From Clostridia bacterium (GTDB lineage Bacteria > Bacillota > Clostridia > Oscillospirales > QAKW01): a DNA stretch of 64,000 nucleotides. The position numbers and the translations under genes were made by a program. Position 1 is the first letter of the stretch. Each line of letters begins with the position of its first letter. The notes beneath the pieces were generated by a model, which worked only from the letters and a program-made list of their open reading frames with translations, was not told where the DNA came from and made no database searches. Location of the stretch: positions 1 to 64,000 of the forward strand of contig JAFTZM010000010.1 of NCBI GenBank assembly GCA_017464525.1, in the 5' to 3' direction. Positions 42,632 through 51,661 of this stretch are shown here, piece after piece.

Positions 42632-43354
42632 TTATTTCATCATGGTCTCCAGCAGGGAAACGGCGAAGAGCTTGTTCATCTCTCGGGTGGGGTGGTTGAT
42701 GTAGTTGGCCAGCAGGCGGGTCACATTGACGCCGTTGGCATCCATCTGCTTCCATTTGGCGTAGCAATCGCAGATGGCGGCGCCCCGGGCGGCGGCGATC
42801 TCCTTAGCGGCCGCTACATACAGATCTAAGATGCCCTCGTTCTGCCGCTTGGCGCACTTTTCGGCGACCTCCTTGAAGAGAGGATCGGTCACCATGCAGC
42901 TCACATGGGTACACATCATGTTGGGGGTCAGCAGAATGGCCTCTATGCCCTCCTGCTGCAGCCGGGCGAAGATGCCGTCCATGGCTTCCTTGTATCGGTC
43001 TAATTTTTCGGCCCCGCCGCCACAGTCGTTGAGCCCAAAGTTGACTACCACCAGATCCGGTTTGGCGGAAAGTACATCCCGCTCCAGCCGCTCCAGCCCA
43101 TGGGGGGCGCTGCCGCCGCTGACTCCGGCGTTGATGATGTTCACCGGAACGTTGGGGTAGAGGGTAGCCAGCATATTGCGGAGATGCTGGTGATAGCCGT
43201 TGTTCTGATCAAAAACGGTATCCAGCCCGGTCTCGGAGGTCTTATAGATCTCGAAGCAGCCTTGGGTCACGCTGTCCCCTATAAAAGCGAGCTTCACACC
43301 GGGTTCGTTCCAGTTGCTTTTGACCTTGGCGGCAAATTTTTCCATGATTTTCAT
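42632..43354 (-). CDS. SGNH/GDSL-family hydrolase
   Basis: A 240-residue esterase-like protein without signal peptide. The four SGNH blocks are visible: FIGDSVTQG with the catalytic Ser (about residue 27), NAGVSGG, NFGLNDCGG, and an NYINHPTREMN block with the catalytic His near the C-terminus. Such enzymes remove acyl groups from lipids, sugars or cell-wall polymers; the substrate is unknown. It overlaps the rqcH stop by 4 bp and is the last gene of its operon. Confidence 0.9.
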   Translation of the reverse strand: MKIMEKFAAKVKSNWNEPGVKLAFIGDSVTQGCFEIYKTSETGLDTVFDQNNGYHQHLRNMLATLYPNVPVNIINAGVSGGSAPHGLERLERDVLSAKPDLVVVNFGLNDCGGGAEKLDRYKEAMDGIFARLQQEGIEAILLTPNMMCTHVSCMVTDPLFKEVAEKCAKRQNEGILDLYVAAAKEIAAARGAAICDCYAKWKQMDANGVNVTRLLANYINHPTREMNKLFAVSLLETMMK

Positions 43355-45090
43355 TGGTTTTCCTCCTTCGGGAGCTTGGGCTCCACCAAAACAGAATAAT
43401 AATTTTCGTAAACCACCATGCCCGGCCGGGCTCCGTTGGGTTTGCGAACATGGGAAACAGGGCAGTAATCCACCTCTACCTTGGGGGCATTTTTGCCCTT
43501 GCTGTAGTAGGCACAGATGGAGGCGGCCTCTAAGATGGTCTCATCGTCAATCTCCCGGCCGCCGCTCTGGATCAGCACATGGGAGCTGTGGATGTTCTTG
43601 GCGTGGAGCCAGAGATCGTCCTTGCGGGAGAGCTTTACCGTCAGCTGATCGTTCTGCACATTGTTCCGCCCCACCAGAATGGTAAAGCCGGTGGAAGAGA
43701 TGAATTTCCGGGGCTTGGAGGGGGCGGCAGCACGGCCGTTGTTTTTACGGCGGTTTTTGCTGAAGCCGGTGCGGATCAGCTCCTCCCGAATCTGGTCTAC
43801 ATCTGCCGAGGTCTCGCAATCGCAGAGGCTCATGAACACGCTGTCCAGATAAGAAAGATCCTCTTTGTCCTGCCGGATCAGATCCGCTACCACTCGGGCA
43901 GAGGTCTTAGCTTTGTTGTATTTTTTGAAATAAAGCTGGGCGTTCTGCTGGGGCGTTTTGTCCGGCCGCAGAGGGATGGTGAAGGGCTTGCAGTTATCGT
44001 AGTAGTTCTCCACCGTTACCTCGGTCATGCCGGTCTTGGCCCGATGGAGATTGGCCTGCAGCAGCTCCCCGCAGATGCGGTAGTGATCGGCTTTTTTCCC
44101 TTCCTCCAGTTCCTTTTCCCGCACCCGCATGGTGCGTTCGATCCGGGCGGAGGTGCGAGTGAGCAGCTGCTCCACATCCCGGGTCTTTTGCTTCAGCCGC
44201 ACATCCTCGGCGCTCTTTTCGAAATAATCCTCGATCAGCGCCACCGGGGAGGGATAGGAGAGTTCTTCGGCGCTTTCACCGTACTGCCCGATGGGCATAA
44301 AGGAAAAATCCAACCATCGGCCGGTCTCCTTTTCCCGCAGGGCGGTGGGGGTGCAACGGTTCTCTGCAAGAGCTTCTCCGGCTTCGGTCAAAGCGGCTTC
44401 CAAATTGGCTTTCTGGTTGGGGGTCAGACCATTGGCGGGGGCATCGATCCGCCCGGCGCTCCGAAAGGCCAGTTCCCGGGCCACAATGGGGGAGATACCG
44501 CTGTAGGTATCCATCACCGCCTTCCAGAGGGGCTTATCCGTTTCGGTAAGCAAAGGAAGATCCTCCGGGGAGACCTCCGAAAAGGGCTTTTTATCCTGAG
44601 GCACCACCGGCTCGTATTTCAGCCCCGGCAGCATCTGCCGCCCGGCAGTGATATCTACATGGCGGATACATTCGATGATCCGCTGCTCCTCATCCATCAG
44701 CACTAAATTGCTGGTTCTTCCTAAAATTTCCAGCACTAAATACTTCTTTACCGGCTCAAAAAAGTCATTTTTGCCGGTAAATTCCACGAAAATTGCGCGC
44801 TCAAAAGCGGGCATATACACCCGCTCCACCTTAGCACCGGTCAGGTGCTTCCGCAAGACCATGCAGAATAAGGGGGGCTGCGCCGGATTTTCCGCATCCT
44901 TTCCGGTGAGGGTGATGCGGGCACAGTTGGGGGTGCAGCAAAAGAGTAATTTGGTTCGTACATTGGGAGCCCGTAAATTCAGGATGATCTCATCCTTCCC
45001 GGGCTGATAGACCTTTTCCACCCGGGCATCGGTGATGATACTGTTGATCTCCCGGGTCAGGTAGGTCATAAAACAAGCGTCAAGTGCCAT
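43351..45090 (-). CDS. rqcH: RqcH / NFACT-family ribosome quality-control protein
   Basis: A 579-residue NFACT protein (older name FbpA, fibronectin-binding). RqcH binds stalled 50S subunits and recruits tRNA-Ala to add alanine tails to nascent chains. The NFACT-N domain starts with DACFMTYLTREINSII, a coiled-coil middle runs at about 290-430, and the C-terminal NFACT-R domain has GRNNVQNDQLTVK, DLWLHAKNIHSSHVLI and AAYYS-like CAYYSKGKNAPKVEVDY. It is full length and overlaps both neighbours closely. The location is cytoplasmic. Confidence 0.95.
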   Translation of the reverse strand: MALDACFMTYLTREINSIITDARVEKVYQPGKDEIILNLRAPNVRTKLLFCCTPNCARITLTGKDAENPAQPPLFCMVLRKHLTGAKVERVYMPAFERAIFVEFTGKNDFFEPVKKYLVLEILGRTSNLVLMDEEQRIIECIRHVDITAGRQMLPGLKYEPVVPQDKKPFSEVSPEDLPLLTETDKPLWKAVMDTYSGISPIVARELAFRSAGRIDAPANGLTPNQKANLEAALTEAGEALAENRCTPTALREKETGRWLDFSFMPIGQYGESAEELSYPSPVALIEDYFEKSAEDVRLKQKTRDVEQLLTRTSARIERTMRVREKELEEGKKADHYRICGELLQANLHRAKTGMTEVTVENYYDNCKPFTIPLRPDKTPQQNAQLYFKKYNKAKTSARVVADLIRQDKEDLSYLDSVFMSLCDCETSADVDQIREELIRTGFSKNRRKNNGRAAAPSKPRKFISSTGFTILVGRNNVQNDQLTVKLSRKDDLWLHAKNIHSSHVLIQSGGREIDDETILEAASICAYYSKGKNAPKVEVDYCPVSHVRKPNGARPGMVVYENYYSVLVEPKLPKEENQ

Positions 45091-45834
45091 TTATAAACTC
45101 TCCATGGGTGATTGATAGGGTAAAACACAAACTTCCAGGGCGGGGAACTGCTTTTTCAGTGCCGCAGCCAGAGGCGGTAGGGCAATATATTCGGTCTCGT
45201 AATGGCCCAGCACCAAAAGGTTGATGCCCAGCTCCTTGGCCAGCAGATAGTGGCTGTATTTGGCTTCGCCGGTCACAAAGGTATCACAGCCCAGCCTGGC
45301 GGCATCCTCTAAAAGACTGCCGCCGCTGCCTCCCACCACAGCTACGGTGTGCACCGCCTCATGGGCCTTCACTCCTAAGCAAATTTGGGCGGGCAATTCC
45401 TTTTTCAGCCGCTCTGCCAGGGCGGTGAGGGTGGTTTCCACCGCCCCCATCCGGCCAATGCCGCAGAACAGCTCTGCCTGCTCCATGCCGCAGCAGGCTG
45501 CCAGGCAGGTGTTGACACCACCCTCTGCCGCATCCAGATTAGTGTGGCAGGCGATATGGGCGATTCCCCGCTCCGCCAGCGATAAAATGTGCCGCCCGGT
45601 GGCGGTTTCGCTGTTGACCTGCTTTTCCGGGCTGAAGATCAGGGGATGATGGGTGATCAGAAGCTGGCACCCTTCGGCCGCCTTGATGGCGCCTTCGGTG
45701 GCGTCCATGGCCAACAGCACCTTGGTGACCTCCCGGTCAAAATGGCCCACATTCAGCCCTGGATTATCCCAATCCGCCGCCAGCTCATAGGGGCAGTAGG
45801 TGTTTAAAAAATCATAAATATCTCGAACTGTCAT
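45091..45834 (-). CDS. Nif3-like dinuclear metal-centre protein
   Basis: A 247-residue member of the Nif3/YqfO (DUF34) family, hexameric proteins with a two-metal site. The metal ligands are suggested by LLITHHPLIF (about residues 58-67), ACHTNLD (about 95-101), and the C-terminal VLGHYETEY pair of His and Glu. The family has been linked to GTP cyclohydrolase or metal handling, without firm proof. This member lacks the PII-like insert of the longer YqfO proteins. It overlaps trmK by 4 bp and abuts rqcH. Confidence 0.92.
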   Translation of the reverse strand: MTVRDIYDFLNTYCPYELAADWDNPGLNVGHFDREVTKVLLAMDATEGAIKAAEGCQLLITHHPLIFSPEKQVNSETATGRHILSLAERGIAHIACHTNLDAAEGGVNTCLAACCGMEQAELFCGIGRMGAVETTLTALAERLKKELPAQICLGVKAHEAVHTVAVVGGSGGSLLEDAARLGCDTFVTGEAKYSHYLLAKELGINLLVLGHYETEYIALPPLAAALKKQFPALEVCVLPYQSPMESL

Positions 45835-46496
45835 TGCATTGCCTTTCTGATCTGATCCAATAATTTTTCTGCTTCGGCGATCCGTCCTTCATCGGGGGCT
45901 TTGGCAGAGCACAGCCCCGCCAGAGCCGTCTCCACCCGCCGCTGTTCTTTCTCTAAAAAGGGGAAGTAAAGGGGATCCTGCCGGATCATGCCGAAATAGT
46001 CTGCTTTATAGGGGATGCCGGTCTTTTGAACTGCAAAGACCCGGTAAAACTTTTCGCCGTCCCGGGCGAGGGCTCCGGCGGTAACGGCGTAGCCCTTTTG
46101 CGCCAGAGCGTCCAGCAATTCATAAACGGCGCTCATGGGCTGCAGCACCCAGAGGGGCGGCTCTGCCGGAGCGGTGTCCAAGATCACCTCGATGATCTCG
46201 CCTCCCATCCCCGCCACCGCCACGGCGGTGACCTGCTTCAGCGTTTCCGGAGGGATCTCCTTCAGGCCGTCGGAAAGATATAGGGGGATCTTGCCGGACA
46301 AGCCCAGCGCAGCCAATTGCTTTTTCGCCGCCTGTAGCGGACCTTCCTTAATGTCTGCCGCATAGGCTCCCGCCAGCCTGCCGCTGCGGAGCCCTTCGGC
46401 GGGCAGCTTGCAGTGATCGGTGCCGATATCCAGCAGGATACTGCCGGCGGGGATCAGGGAAAGGACCGTTTGTAATCGGCTGTCAAGTAAACTCAT
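45831..46496 (-). CDS. trmK: tRNA (adenine(22)-N1)-methyltransferase TrmK
   Basis: A 221-residue class I SAM-dependent methyltransferase of the TrmK (YqfN) family, which makes m1A22 in bacterial tRNA-Ser and others. The SAM-binding motif is LLDIGTDHCKLP (residues 22-33), followed by AYAADIKEGPLQAAK, LYLSDGL and VAVAGMGGEII, all characteristic of the family. The arrangement next to the Nif3-like gene is conserved in Firmicutes (yqfN-yqfO), which supports the assignment. Confidence 0.93.
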   Translation of the reverse strand: MSLLDSRLQTVLSLIPAGSILLDIGTDHCKLPAEGLRSGRLAGAYAADIKEGPLQAAKKQLAALGLSGKIPLYLSDGLKEIPPETLKQVTAVAVAGMGGEIIEVILDTAPAEPPLWVLQPMSAVYELLDALAQKGYAVTAGALARDGEKFYRVFAVQKTGIPYKADYFGMIRQDPLYFPFLEKEQRRVETALAGLCSAKAPDEGRIAEAEKLLDQIRKAMQ

Positions 46497-47401
46497 TGTA
46501 TATTATTCTCCAAAATATCCAGCATGTATTTGATTACATCGGTTTTTTTCTCTTCCAGAAGGATCTCATGCCGCATGGCGGGGAAGAGCTTATGGCTCAC
46601 ATTGTAGCCCTTCTTCCGAACGATTTCAACCGCTTTCATAAAATTCTTTTCGCCGGTGTGGCAGGGATCATCCTGACCGGAGATAAAATGCACCGGCAGG
46701 GCGGTGTTTTTGCATCCCCAGTTTGCAGGGGAATAGGTCTCTGCCATCAGCGCCATCAGCCCTTGAAAGCCGCTTAAGGTAAAGCAAAAGCCGCAAAGAG
46801 GGTCGGCATCGTAGACCGCCACATTGGCCGCATCATAGCTGATCCATTGATTGGGAGAGGAGGCGTTTTTGATCCCCCGGTTAAAGGCTCCGGTCACCAG
46901 GGCATTGACGGTGGTGGAGCGGTGCTGATCCCCGTTGAGCTTGATCTTCAGAGCAATATAAGCCCGAGCGATGCGGATGGCCGCCGGCGGGGCATAGGGG
47001 GTGCCGCAGATGAAAAGCCTATTCAACTCCTCATCATACCGCTTCAGGTAACACCGGGCTACCAGACTGCCCATGCTGTGACCAAAAAGGGTGAGCGGCA
47101 GGCTAGGAAATTTTTCCTTGGCCAAGCAGGACACCGCGTGGGTATCGGCGATCATCCCCTCGGCACCGCCCCGGCCGAAGTGGCCTAAAAGGGCGCAGCT
47201 GCCGTGGCCCCGGTGGTTGTGGATCACCGTGGCATAGCCGGCCTCGGCCAGCGCCGTCATGGTGCCGAAATAGCGGGCCTTATGCTCTGCCATGCCGTGC
47301 ACAAACTGAATGATTCCCTTGGGGTCTTCCGGATAGATATAGGTTCCCTCCAGCGGCGTTCCGTCCGCGGGGGAAGCAAACGTGAAGTCTTGCTGAATCA
47401 T
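46493..47401 (-). CDS. Alpha/beta hydrolase (monoglyceride lipase/lysophospholipase-like)
   Basis: A 302-residue serine hydrolase. The oxyanion HG motif is IIQFVHGMAEH, the nucleophile elbow is GHSMGSLVAR (Ser about residue 108), the Asp is in SGQDDPCH and the His in FPAMRHEILLE. The cap domain (about 130-220) resembles monoacylglycerol lipase-like enzymes. It probably hydrolyses lipid esters in the cytoplasm. ATG 47401 is chosen because GAGGTG is 6-7 bp upstream. It overlaps trmK by 4 bp. Confidence 0.9.
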   Translation of the reverse strand: MIQQDFTFASPADGTPLEGTYIYPEDPKGIIQFVHGMAEHKARYFGTMTALAEAGYATVIHNHRGHGSCALLGHFGRGGAEGMIADTHAVSCLAKEKFPSLPLTLFGHSMGSLVARCYLKRYDEELNRLFICGTPYAPPAAIRIARAYIALKIKLNGDQHRSTTVNALVTGAFNRGIKNASSPNQWISYDAANVAVYDADPLCGFCFTLSGFQGLMALMAETYSPANWGCKNTALPVHFISGQDDPCHTGEKNFMKAVEIVRKKGYNVSHKLFPAMRHEILLEEKKTDVIKYMLDILENNIQ

Positions 47402-47520
47402 TATGATCACCTCTTCTTTATTCTATCAAAATATCCTGTAAAGTTCAAGTTTTTAGTTGAAATCAATTAAAACTATGTTATACTTATTTAGAACGATTGA
47501 ATATCAGGAGAGAGAAGAAA

Positions 47521-48258
47521 ATGGGAGAAGCAAAGTTGCAGGTCCGGCTGCTCAGCCATACGCCGGACGGAGAAAAGATCATTGCCGCCGCGGCCAAGCT
47601 GTGCTATGCCCGTGCCGATATCGATACGGTGCTGGAGGGCCTTACCCCCGAAAAGGTGGAAAGCTTTTTGGATATGCTGGCCTCTTTGGGCCATGAAAGC
47701 CCCATTGAGCATATCAATTTTACTTTTGGAATCGAAAATGTGTCCCGAGCGCTGCTGGCCCAGATCACCCGCCACCGCCATGCCTCCTTCAGTGTGCAGA
47801 GCCAGCGGTATGTGGCAGAGGATCACTTTGAATTTGTGCTGCCCCCGGCCATTGCCGCCAATGAGGAGGCGAAGGCGCTGTATCTGGATACCATGGACGA
47901 GCTGGCATCCCGCTATGCCCGCCTGACCGACCTGCTGATGGAAGGCACCGAAGGGACCACCGCCGATAAAAAGAGGGCCATCGAGGACGCCCGGTTTGTG
48001 CTGCCCAATGGCTGTACCACCAAAATGATGGTCACCATGAACGCCCGCAGCCTGATGAACTTCTTCCGCCTGCGCTGCTGCAACCGGGCGCAATGGGAGA
48101 TCCGGGAGCTGGCCACTCAGATGCTGATGCTGGTGCGGGAGGTCTGCCCCACCCTCTTTAAGTTGGCGGGCCCGCCCTGCGTGGCCGGGAAGTGCCCCGA
48201 GGGAAAGATGTCCTGCGGGAAGGCAAAAGAAATGAAAGAAAAGTTTTTGGGAGCGTAA
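47521..48258 (+). CDS. thyX: Flavin-dependent thymidylate synthase ThyX
   Basis: A 245-residue ThyX, which makes dTMP from dUMP using methylene-THF, FAD and NADPH. The ThyX signature RHRHASFSVQSQR (RHRxxSxxxxSxR form) is at about residues 83-95, preceded by LASLGHESPIEHINFTF. The C-terminal tail adds several cysteines (CPTLFKLAGPPC, GKCPEGKMSC), which is common in Firmicute ThyX. ATG 47521 follows AGGAGAG. Thymidylate kinase starts 2 bp later, so the two successive dTTP-pathway steps are co-expressed. Confidence 0.96.
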   Translation: MGEAKLQVRLLSHTPDGEKIIAAAAKLCYARADIDTVLEGLTPEKVESFLDMLASLGHESPIEHINFTFGIENVSRALLAQITRHRHASFSVQSQRYVAEDHFEFVLPPAIAANEEAKALYLDTMDELASRYARLTDLLMEGTEGTTADKKRAIEDARFVLPNGCTTKMMVTMNARSLMNFFRLRCCNRAQWEIRELATQMLMLVREVCPTLFKLAGPPCVAGKCPEGKMSCGKAKEMKEKFLGA

Positions 48259-48260
48259 AA

Positions 48261-48941
48261 ATGGGTAGACTATTGGTAATCGACGGATTGGACGGCAGCG
48301 GAAAGGGAACGCACTCCAAGCTGGTCACCGCCAAACTGAATGAAATGGGGATCCCCGCCATGCGGATCTCCTTTCCGGATTATGACTCTCCCTCCAGCGC
48401 TCTGCTGCAGATGTATCTGCACGGCGAATTCGGCTCCCATGCGGAAGATGTGAATGCCTATGCGGCCTCGGTGTTTTTTGCCGCCGACCGTTTCGCCGGC
48501 TTCCGTACCAAATACCAGAAACTCTATGATGAGGGCGTGATCCTGGTGGCCGACCGTTATACCACCTCCAATATCGTTCATCAGATGAGTAAGCTGCCCG
48601 AGGCGGAATGGGATGCCTTTATCGAGTGGCTTTCGGATTTTGAATACGGTAAGCTGGAGCTTCCCCGCCCCGATGCAGTGATCTATCTGGATATGAAGCC
48701 GGAGATCTCTCAGCGGCTGATCGAGCGCCGCTACCGGGGGGATCTGACTAAAAAGGATATCCATGAGGTGGATGTAAGCTATCTGGAAAACAGCCGCCGG
48801 TGCGCCCTTTATGTGGGGGAGCAGCTGGGCTGGCATATGACCCCTATGTACGATGAAGCGGGGGAGCCCCGTAGCAAAGAGGAAAATTTTTCCATTATTT
48901 TTGAAAAGGTGAAAGAGGTATATCATGACCTTGAACTTTGA
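48261..48941 (+). CDS. tmk: Thymidylate kinase
   Basis: A 226-residue kinase that phosphorylates dTMP to dTDP. The P-loop is DGLDGSGKGTHSK (about residues 8-20), the DRY/DR motif is VADRYTTSN, and a lid-like ERRYRGDLTKKD segment follows. It is somewhat longer than the typical 205-215 residues because of a C-terminal extension. It follows thyX by 2 bp, and its 3' end overlaps the DUF2156 gene by 17 bp. Confidence 0.93.
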   Translation: MGRLLVIDGLDGSGKGTHSKLVTAKLNEMGIPAMRISFPDYDSPSSALLQMYLHGEFGSHAEDVNAYAASVFFAADRFAGFRTKYQKLYDEGVILVADRYTTSNIVHQMSKLPEAEWDAFIEWLSDFEYGKLELPRPDAVIYLDMKPEISQRLIERRYRGDLTKKDIHEVDVSYLENSRRCALYVGEQLGWHMTPMYDEAGEPRSKEENFSIIFEKVKEVYHDLEL

Positions 48942-49788
48942 AACCCCTTCTTTCGCAATGAAAGAAGTTGTGGATCAGGCGGTGCGGAATGCCGATGTGC
49001 AGGTCTGCGATCAGACCTTCGGTAATCTGTACTGCTGGGCCGCCGCCTTTGAGGTGGCCCTCGCCATCTATGAGGATAGCTTTGTTGCCCGCTGGGGGAG
49101 CCGGTATGCGGTTCCGGTGGGCCCTCAGCGGCAGAAACTGCTGGAGGAGCTGCTGGCCCGAGGGGTGGATGGCTTTGTGGGGGCGGACGGCTGCTATAAA
49201 GCCTGGCTGGAGGAGACCTTCCCCGGCCGGTTCACCTTTACCGAACGCCGCAGCAGCGCTGATTATATCTACGACCGCCAGAAATTAGAATTGCTTACCG
49301 GCAAAAAGCTGGCGGCCAAACGGAACCATATCAATTATTTTGAGCAGAATTTTCAATGGCAGATCCGCCCTCTGGACGATTCCACTCTGGAGGATGCTAT
49401 CGCTTTTAATGAGCGCTGGTGCGAGCAGAACCATTGCCTGCAAGAGCCGTCCCTGGCCCGGGAGGGCTGTGCAGTTCGCCGGGGGCTCCGGCATTTTAAA
49501 GAGCTGGGCTATACCGGCATGGTGCTGTATGCCAACGGCACCCCTTGCGCCTTTACCTACGGAGAGCCTATAGGGAAGGCGGGCTTTTGTGTTCATGTGG
49601 AAAAGGCTGATGCGGCGCTGCGGGGCGCGTATCCGATGATCAATCGGGAATTTGTCCGCAGCCTGCCGCCGGAGATCCAATGGATCAACCGGGAGGATGA
49701 TACAGGGGATGAGGGCCTGCGGAAGGCAAAGCTCAGCTATCAACCCAAAGAACTTTTGATGAAATATACTGCGGAGGTAGTAAAATGA
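48925..49788 (+). CDS. DUF2156 (phosphatidylglycerol-lysyltransferase-like GNAT) protein
   Basis: A 287-residue protein of the DUF2156 family, built from two GNAT-like domains. Family blocks are FGNLYCWAAAF, KLAAKRNHINYFEQ (about 125-138), GMVLYANGTPCAFTYGE and the C-terminal INREDDTGDEGLRKAKLSYQP. Related proteins transfer amino acids to lipids or other acceptors, but the stand-alone members have no proven reaction. ATG 48925 follows GAAAGAGG. It overlaps tmk by 17 bp and the DJ-1 gene by 4 bp. Confidence 0.88.
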   Translation: MTLNFETPSFAMKEVVDQAVRNADVQVCDQTFGNLYCWAAAFEVALAIYEDSFVARWGSRYAVPVGPQRQKLLEELLARGVDGFVGADGCYKAWLEETFPGRFTFTERRSSADYIYDRQKLELLTGKKLAAKRNHINYFEQNFQWQIRPLDDSTLEDAIAFNERWCEQNHCLQEPSLAREGCAVRRGLRHFKELGYTGMVLYANGTPCAFTYGEPIGKAGFCVHVEKADAALRGAYPMINREFVRSLPPEIQWINREDDTGDEGLRKAKLSYQPKELLMKYTAEVVK

Positions 49789-50327
49789 TCTATGTATTAC
49801 TGGCCGACGGCTTTGAGGAGCTGGAGGCAATGGCCCCTGTGGATCTGCTGCGGCGGGCAGGTGCAGAGGTGCGCACCGTTTCTATTGAAAAAGAACAGAT
49901 CGTGACCGGTGCCCGGGGGATCCCTGTGGCAGCGGATATTTCGATGGATCAGTTGGATTTTGACGCTATGGAAATGCTGGTACTGCCCGGCGGCTATCCC
50001 GGCTATGAAAATTTGGCCAATAGTCTGCAGGTGACCGAGCTGCTGAAAAAAGCCGATGGAGCCGGCAAGATCATCGCCGCCATCTGCGGCGCCCCCTCTG
50101 TCCCCGGTCAGCTGGGGCTGCTGAAGGGGCAGAAGGCCACCTGCTATCCCGGCATGGAGGATACGCTGGGCTGTGAATGGGCCCCCGGTAAGGTGGTGGA
50201 AAGCGGCCGTTTTATTACCTCCCGCGGTGCGGGTACAGCGGTGGATTTTGCGCTGGCGCTGGTGGCCCGGGCCGTTTCCCTCGAAAAGGCTGCCGAGATC
50301 GCAAAGGGAATCGTTTATGAGCAGTAA
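49785..50327 (+). CDS. DJ-1/PfpI-family protein (YajL/ThiJ-like)
   Basis: A 180-residue DJ-1 superfamily protein. The reactive cysteine lies in the nucleophile elbow AAICGAPSV (Cys101), the acidic partner in GFEELEA (Glu near 11-13), and the LPGGYPGYENL block at 67-77 is typical. Family members act as deglycases, chaperones or redox sensors. It is coupled by ATGA overlap to the upstream gene, and its own 3' end overlaps the CPBP protease gene by 11 bp. Confidence 0.92.
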   Translation: MIYVLLADGFEELEAMAPVDLLRRAGAEVRTVSIEKEQIVTGARGIPVAADISMDQLDFDAMEMLVLPGGYPGYENLANSLQVTELLKKADGAGKIIAAICGAPSVPGQLGLLKGQKATCYPGMEDTLGCEWAPGKVVESGRFITSRGAGTAVDFALALVARAVSLEKAAEIAKGIVYEQ

Positions 50328-51213
50328 AAAAAGAGATGTTTCCAAGGAGATCTCCGGGCTGCTGCTGATCGTGCTGGCCCTGCTGCTGGCCCTCAGCCTC
50401 TGCCGCCAATGGCTCCCCGCCTTTGGCCCGGGGCTGACAGCCTTGATCTACGGGGTCATTTATCTGATCCCCATGCTGGTCTACATAAAGAGCCACCGCT
50501 ATAAAAGCCGCAATGCCTTCCGCCTGAAGATGGTAAGCCCTAAATACTGGCTGTTCGTGCTGCTCTTCGGCCTTTCGGTCTGCCTGATCTGTACCCTGAT
50601 CAATGTAGGCTGTACGGCCCTTTTCCGGGCGGTGTTCAAGGTGGATTTCCAGAATTCCATCGTGGATCTCACCGGCACCGATACCGGCACCCTCATCCTC
50701 ACCTCCGTGTTGCTCCCTGCCTTCGCAGAGGAGCTGCTGCTGCGGGGGCTGGTGCAGGGGGAATATGAAAAGTACGGCATTACGATCGGCGTGCTGCTCA
50801 CCTCCCTGATCTTTGCGCTTTTTCACACCAATCCCATGCATATTCCCTCCCTTTTTGTGGCAGGGGTCTGCTACGGCGTGCTGACGGTGATGTTTCGCAG
50901 CGTCTGGCCGGCTATTCTGGCCCATGCCATCAATAACGGCGTGGCGGTGTTTGTGGCAAAACAGAGTGCCTTTATCCGCTATCTGCTGCAGGATAAGCTG
51001 TTTGTTATTATTGCGGTGCTGGTCTGCTTCCTGATCCTGATCTTTACCCTTAAAATGCTGGAAACTGCCATCAGCGAGCAGCTGGGTAAATTCAGCAAGG
51101 CCAAAAGAAGCACCCGCTCTCTGGCCTACGGCGACCCCCTTCTGAGCCCCTGGCTTTGGATCTTTGCGGTGCTGTGTATAGGAAAAATGGTCTACAATGG
51201 ATTTTTTAAATAA
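50317..51213 (+). CDS. CPBP-family intramembrane protease (CAAX protease-like)
   Basis: A 298-residue protein with about eight membrane helices. The CPBP/Abi motifs are EELLLRGLVQGEYE (EExxxR, about 135-148), FALFHTNPMH (FxxxH) and the later AHAINNGVA with conserved His/Asn. Bacterial members are metalloproteases involved in processing, self-immunity or surface display; the target is unknown. ATG 50317 lies inside the DJ-1 gene and is preceded by AAAGGGA. It is the last gene of the thyX operon. Confidence 0.9.
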   Translation: MSSKKRDVSKEISGLLLIVLALLLALSLCRQWLPAFGPGLTALIYGVIYLIPMLVYIKSHRYKSRNAFRLKMVSPKYWLFVLLFGLSVCLICTLINVGCTALFRAVFKVDFQNSIVDLTGTDTGTLILTSVLLPAFAEELLLRGLVQGEYEKYGITIGVLLTSLIFALFHTNPMHIPSLFVAGVCYGVLTVMFRSVWPAILAHAINNGVAVFVAKQSAFIRYLLQDKLFVIIAVLVCFLILIFTLKMLETAISEQLGKFSKAKRSTRSLAYGDPLLSPWLWIFAVLCIGKMVYNGFFK

Positions 51214-51280
51214 TATTGATCAGACTGCCGTATGCGATACGCCGAGCGGTGGGAGCGGCGGAAAGCTGAAAAATTTAATT

Positions 51281-51309
51281 AAATTCCGCATTTTTATGCG
51301 GAATTTTTC
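51281..51309 (+). terminator. Terminator of the thyX operon
   Basis: AAATTCCGCAT pairs with ATGCGGAATTT around TTT, then TTCC. It lies about 70 bp after the CPBP protease stop. Confidence 0.75.
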
Positions 51310-51416
51310 CTTATATGAACAAAGAGAAAGAGCAGAACTCTTTCCCTATATCGATTTTTCAAAATTGGCTACCACCACTATTATTTATTCTGCGGTCGGT
51401 GCCTTTTTTGACAGTC

Positions 51417-51449
51417 TGAACCCCCGGAGAATAATTCTCCGGGGGTTCA
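51417..51449. repeat. Perfect 33-nt palindrome
   Basis: TGAACCCCCGGAGAAT and its exact reverse complement meet around a single A. There is no T-run on either side, so it is not a classic terminator. On the minus strand it follows the orphan ribozyme by about 40 nt and could cap the 3' end of that RNA. Confidence 0.7.
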
Positions 51450-51486
51450 TTGTTGATTGTGTGCATATTATTAAATTTAGATGGAA

Positions 51487-51625
51487 GCTGAGCCTCTGTT
51501 GCGCAGTTGCCTGCGTTTTTTGCTCTCAGCCTAACGACTCCCGCCGAAGGGACTTCCGCCGAGTCTTTCGATGATCCCTTTCCTCGTCACCTGCTCTGAA
51601 TCGGTTAAATTGCAGGCCGGGCGCT
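51487..51625 (-). ncRNA. glmS ribozyme (glucosamine-6-phosphate-activated), without glmS
   Basis: Read on the minus strand, the sequence follows the glmS ribozyme core: cleavage site A|GCGCCCGG (between 51625 and 51624), GTGACGAGG (51590-51582) with the catalytic guanosine (51588), ATCGA, CTCGGCGGA, the P3 partner TCCC, then GTCGTTAGGCTGAG and the P4/P4.1 end GCAGGCAACTGCGCAACAGAGG. The known RNA self-cleaves with glucosamine 6-phosphate and so lowers glmS expression. Here no glmS or other ORF lies downstream on this strand; the next item is a palindrome and then the 3' end of the converging thyX operon. All core elements look intact. Confidence 0.9.
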
Positions 51626-51661
51626 TGTTTTTTATGCTTATTTTACCTCCAAGTGACCAAA

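Noticed and set aside
43579..44706. A 375-codon plus-strand open frame
   Set aside because: It is antisense to rqcH and shows no family features.
51197..51574. A 125-codon plus-strand frame over the terminator, palindrome and ribozyme
   Set aside because: It runs over structured RNA elements on the opposite strand and has no family similarity that I can see.
51487..51625. Other RNA classes for this region (SRP RNA, RNase P, 6S RNA, lysine riboswitch)
   Set aside because: The GAGGAAAG block briefly suggested RNase P, but the ordered GCGCC, GACGAGG, ATCGA, TCGGCGGA and P4 blocks fit only the glmS ribozyme.
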